6,760 nt of DNA from Promicromonosporaceae bacterium (GTDB lineage: Bacteria > Actinomycetota > Actinomycetes > Actinomycetales > Cellulomonadaceae): contig WRIF01000090.1 in NCBI GenBank assembly GCA_009782865.1, positions 1 through 6,760 on the forward strand, written 5' to 3'. A program made the position numbers and the translations under genes. Shown one piece after another: positions 5,224 to 6,760 of the stretch (the stretch's first letter is position 1; each line of letters starts with the position of its first letter). The notes beneath the pieces were generated by a model. The model worked only from the letters and a program-made list of their open reading frames with translations. It had not been told where the DNA came from and did no database searches.

Positions 5224-6622
5224 TGTTCTTCCATCTCCTGAACGACCAAATCCTCGCCGTGTATGGGATTCCACAGCGGCTCGGTGGCAAACTCGTCTCT
5301 GAGTGTCGACTGAACCTGCGTTTGGCGGTAATCGCTCAAGAGCGAATTCAGATTCCGACAGTGGACTTGAGGCAATCTCCAGTCGCCGCAGCGCTTCGTG
5401 AAGACCTGAGTTCATTAGCCGAAGTTGGCATCATCACTTTCACAGGCTCTACTGCCGATTTGGAAGAGTTGATGGACCGTAAGCGAGCCCATTACGAGGG
5501 CACGGGTGTTCATACGGAATGGACAGAAGCCAGCGTTCGCGCAGAGCTTCAGCCATATGCCCCCTATCTGGAGCGGCGGGCAATCAACACCACCAGAGAG
5601 ATGAAGGCTCTCTGGGCCAACTCCGTGGAGCACCTAGACGAAGGCACCTCATTTCTCGTCCAGACACTGCGCAGGATCATGCTAAACGCTCCTCGCCGAA
5701 GCAAGATGATGAAGCGTCTTCTGGCGGTTCCCGAAGACTTGGCTGGCCATGCCTTTCTCACAATTGTATTGACCAAACTGCGCATCATCCCGGAACTCGC
5801 CAATGACATCACGCTTGTGAGCGACATGGACATGGCTCTGGCTAACGCTTGGCTTGCAGCCCATCTGCGGGAGTACGGTCCTGAATACCTGGCCAGGGGC
5901 ACACGAGCTATCGGGCGCTTGGACTGTGGACTCCTTCCAGATAAGCAAGGAGTGCCCGTGGACTTGTCTGTCTACGAGCGCGAGATGATCCGAGCGAACG
6001 TGCTGCAGCAAGTGACAGCCATGAGTGCCGCAGAGTTCGCGCAGAGTCTGTGCGAGGCACGATGGGGCAACAGTGAGGGTCGGACGTTGTTCTCGCCCGA
6101 GACTGGAGAGTCCGGGCAATCCCTGTTATTAGTAGGCAGCCAGGCTACATCGCCCAACCCGGCACCGGGAAGGGAAATCGAAAGGAGACAATCGGTGACG
6201 AATCAACCATCTGGAGGCACCAAGCGCATCTTCATAGGGCACGGAAGGTCACTGCTCTGGAGAGAACTCAAGGACTTTCTCGCGTCCGAAAGGTATGAGT
6301 GGGAGGAGTTTACAGAGTTCCGGTTGCTGGCTACACGGCCAAAGAGCGCTTGGAGCAGATGCTGGAAAGCTGCGATTTTGCAATCCTCATCCACACAGGC
6401 GAGGACGAGACGCTGACGGGTAGCGTCCAGGGTCGCATGAACGTGATACATGAGACCGGGCTGTTTCAGGGCAGGCTCGGCTTCGACAAGGCGGTCATCG
6501 TTCGTCAACATGGATGCGCAGAGTTCAGCAACCTGATGGGTGTGCAGGAGCTTCGTTTCGTCGACAACGACATCAGCGCACGTTTCGATGACCTGCGGAA
6601 GCTGCTTGTAGCCCGCATCTGA
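5223..6622 (+). CDS. Two-part protein: unrecognised N-terminal region plus TIR-like (Cap12/Pycsar-effector type) domain, frameshifted
   Basis: The frame from ATG5223 (or GTG5220) has about 330 N-terminal residues that I do not recognise. They are mostly helical by composition, with stretches such as REDLSSLAEVGIITFTGS and DLEELMDRKRAHY. A Pro/Gly-rich linker (about 310-333) leads to KRIFIGHGRS, the first strand of a TIR-like nucleotide-binding domain. The domain continues as RYEWEEF, then in the -1 frame as RVPVAGYTAKERLEQML, FAILIHTGEDET, RMNVIHETGLFQGRLGF, GCAEFSNLMG and a closing ISARFDDLRKLL. The order matches the family; the Glu in NVIHETG is the likely catalytic residue for NAD cleavage. 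The shift is best explained by one missing base near 6312 (TTTACAGA where TTTAACAGA would read FNR). Corrected length is about 467 residues. Unshifted, the frame ends at 6414-6416 with a nonsense tail, losing the active site. Coupled to the kinase-like gene by TGATG. A defence effector role is inferred from the family. Confidence 0.75.
6182..6197 (+). promoter_or_regulatory. Internal ribosome binding site and GTG start before the TIR-like domain
   Basis: AAGGAGA followed by an in-frame GTG at 6195-6197 (seven bases after GGAG) makes a near-ideal start signal inside the open frame. The 11-mer CGAAAGGAGAC here (6179-6189) recurs exactly before the GTG start of the next gene (6644-6654). The start falls in the linker just before the first strand of the TIR-like domain. 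Confidence 0.5.
6195..6622 (+). CDS. Possible separate TIR-like protein from the internal GTG start (same frameshift)
   Basis: Starting at GTG6195 the product would be MTNQPSGGTKRIFIGHG and onward, a complete TIR-like domain of about 142 residues once the missing base near 6312 is restored. It contains every recognisable TIR-like motif and none of the unknown N-terminal region. It could be an additional short product beside the long one. Alternatively the two parts may have been separate genes that became one frame by losing a stop. There is no stop between them in the present frame, so both products are possible on sequence alone. Confidence 0.4.
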
Positions 6623-6657
6623 CCATCGATGAAAGTGACTCGCCGAAAGGAGACCTC

Positions 6658-6760
6658 GTGAGACTCAGGCCCGAACAGTGGCTGAACACGGTGTTGGAAT
6701 CTCCCAGCTCAGAAGTACGAAACGACGTTGATCTGCTGCTGTGGTCCTTCAAGCTGGAGA
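6658..6760 (+). CDS. Start of third gene in the cluster, unknown function (cut by window edge)
   Basis: GTG6658 follows AAAGGAG with five bases between GGAG and the start, 35 bases after the TIR-like gene stops. The frame is open for 34 codons to the end of the window, beginning MRLRPEQWLNTVLES and continuing with an acidic and leucine-rich stretch (NDVDLLLWSFKLE). It is probably co-transcribed with the two genes before it, as no terminator lies in the gap. Too little is visible to name a family. Confidence 0.6.
   Translation, partial: MRLRPEQWLNTVLESPSSEVRNDVDLLLWSFKLE

Noticed and set aside
6306..6316. Programmed -1 frameshift site
   Set aside because: The codons GAG TTT ACA do not form a slippery heptamer, and no stable hairpin was seen just downstream. 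A missing base explains the data better.
6299..6622. Separate gene starting at GTG6299
   Set aside because: It would lack the first strand and nucleotide-binding loop of the TIR-like domain and begins in the middle of a motif. It is the continuation of the frameshifted gene.
1..6760. tRNA, rRNA, CRISPR arrays or insertion sequences
   Set aside because: I looked on both strands and saw no tRNA-like arms, regularly spaced repeats, transposase motifs or terminal inverted repeats.

Overview
The window looks like two unrelated pieces of DNA joined near position 840-860. The left piece (1 to about 850) looks like Bacillota (Clostridia-type). It has a very AT-rich divergent intergenic region with sigma-A-like promoters, a membrane protein gene leaving to the left, and the first third of a GlcD-type FAD-linked oxidase gene going right. 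The right piece (about 850 to 6760) looks like Actinomycetota: evenly GC-rich, GTG starts, a U-less terminator hairpin, and a large surface protein ending in an LAxTG (class E type) sortase signal. The oxidase stops aligning with its family in mid-domain. Just there the surface protein begins without the charged start of its signal peptide, so both genes are cut at the same point. A contig assembly chimera is the simplest explanation; a genuine recombination is the alternative.

Layout: (1) 1-199, minus strand, start of a small N-terminally anchored membrane protein. (2) 200-411, regulatory region with two face-to-face promoters whose -35 boxes are the two arms of one perfect palindrome. (3) 412 to about 850, truncated FAD-linked oxidase. 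(4) 873-4466, a 1197-residue wall-anchored protein with a signal peptide, a head region carrying an LCID motif like those of thioester adhesins, a stalk of six degenerate beta modules of 138-160 residues, and LANTG plus a membrane anchor. (5) 4467-4608, a strong terminator hairpin, a second small hairpin and a probable promoter. (6) 4609-6760, a tight gene cluster: an adenylate-kinase-like P-loop protein, a protein with an unrecognised N-terminal region and a C-terminal TIR-like nucleotide-binding domain of the Cap12/Pycsar-effector type, and the start of a third gene with a strong ribosome binding site.

The cluster at 4609-6760 is the most interesting part. A one-base overlap couples the kinase-like gene to the TIR-like gene, and the third gene follows 35 bases later. 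TIR-like domains of this family are NAD-consuming effectors in anti-phage systems, so a defence module is a reasonable inference, although no cyclase or other known sensor is visible. Two details matter. The TIR-like domain is broken by what looks like a single missing base near 6312. A near-ideal ribosome binding site with an in-frame GTG at 6195, just before the TIR-like domain, suggests that the domain may also be made as a separate 142-residue protein.
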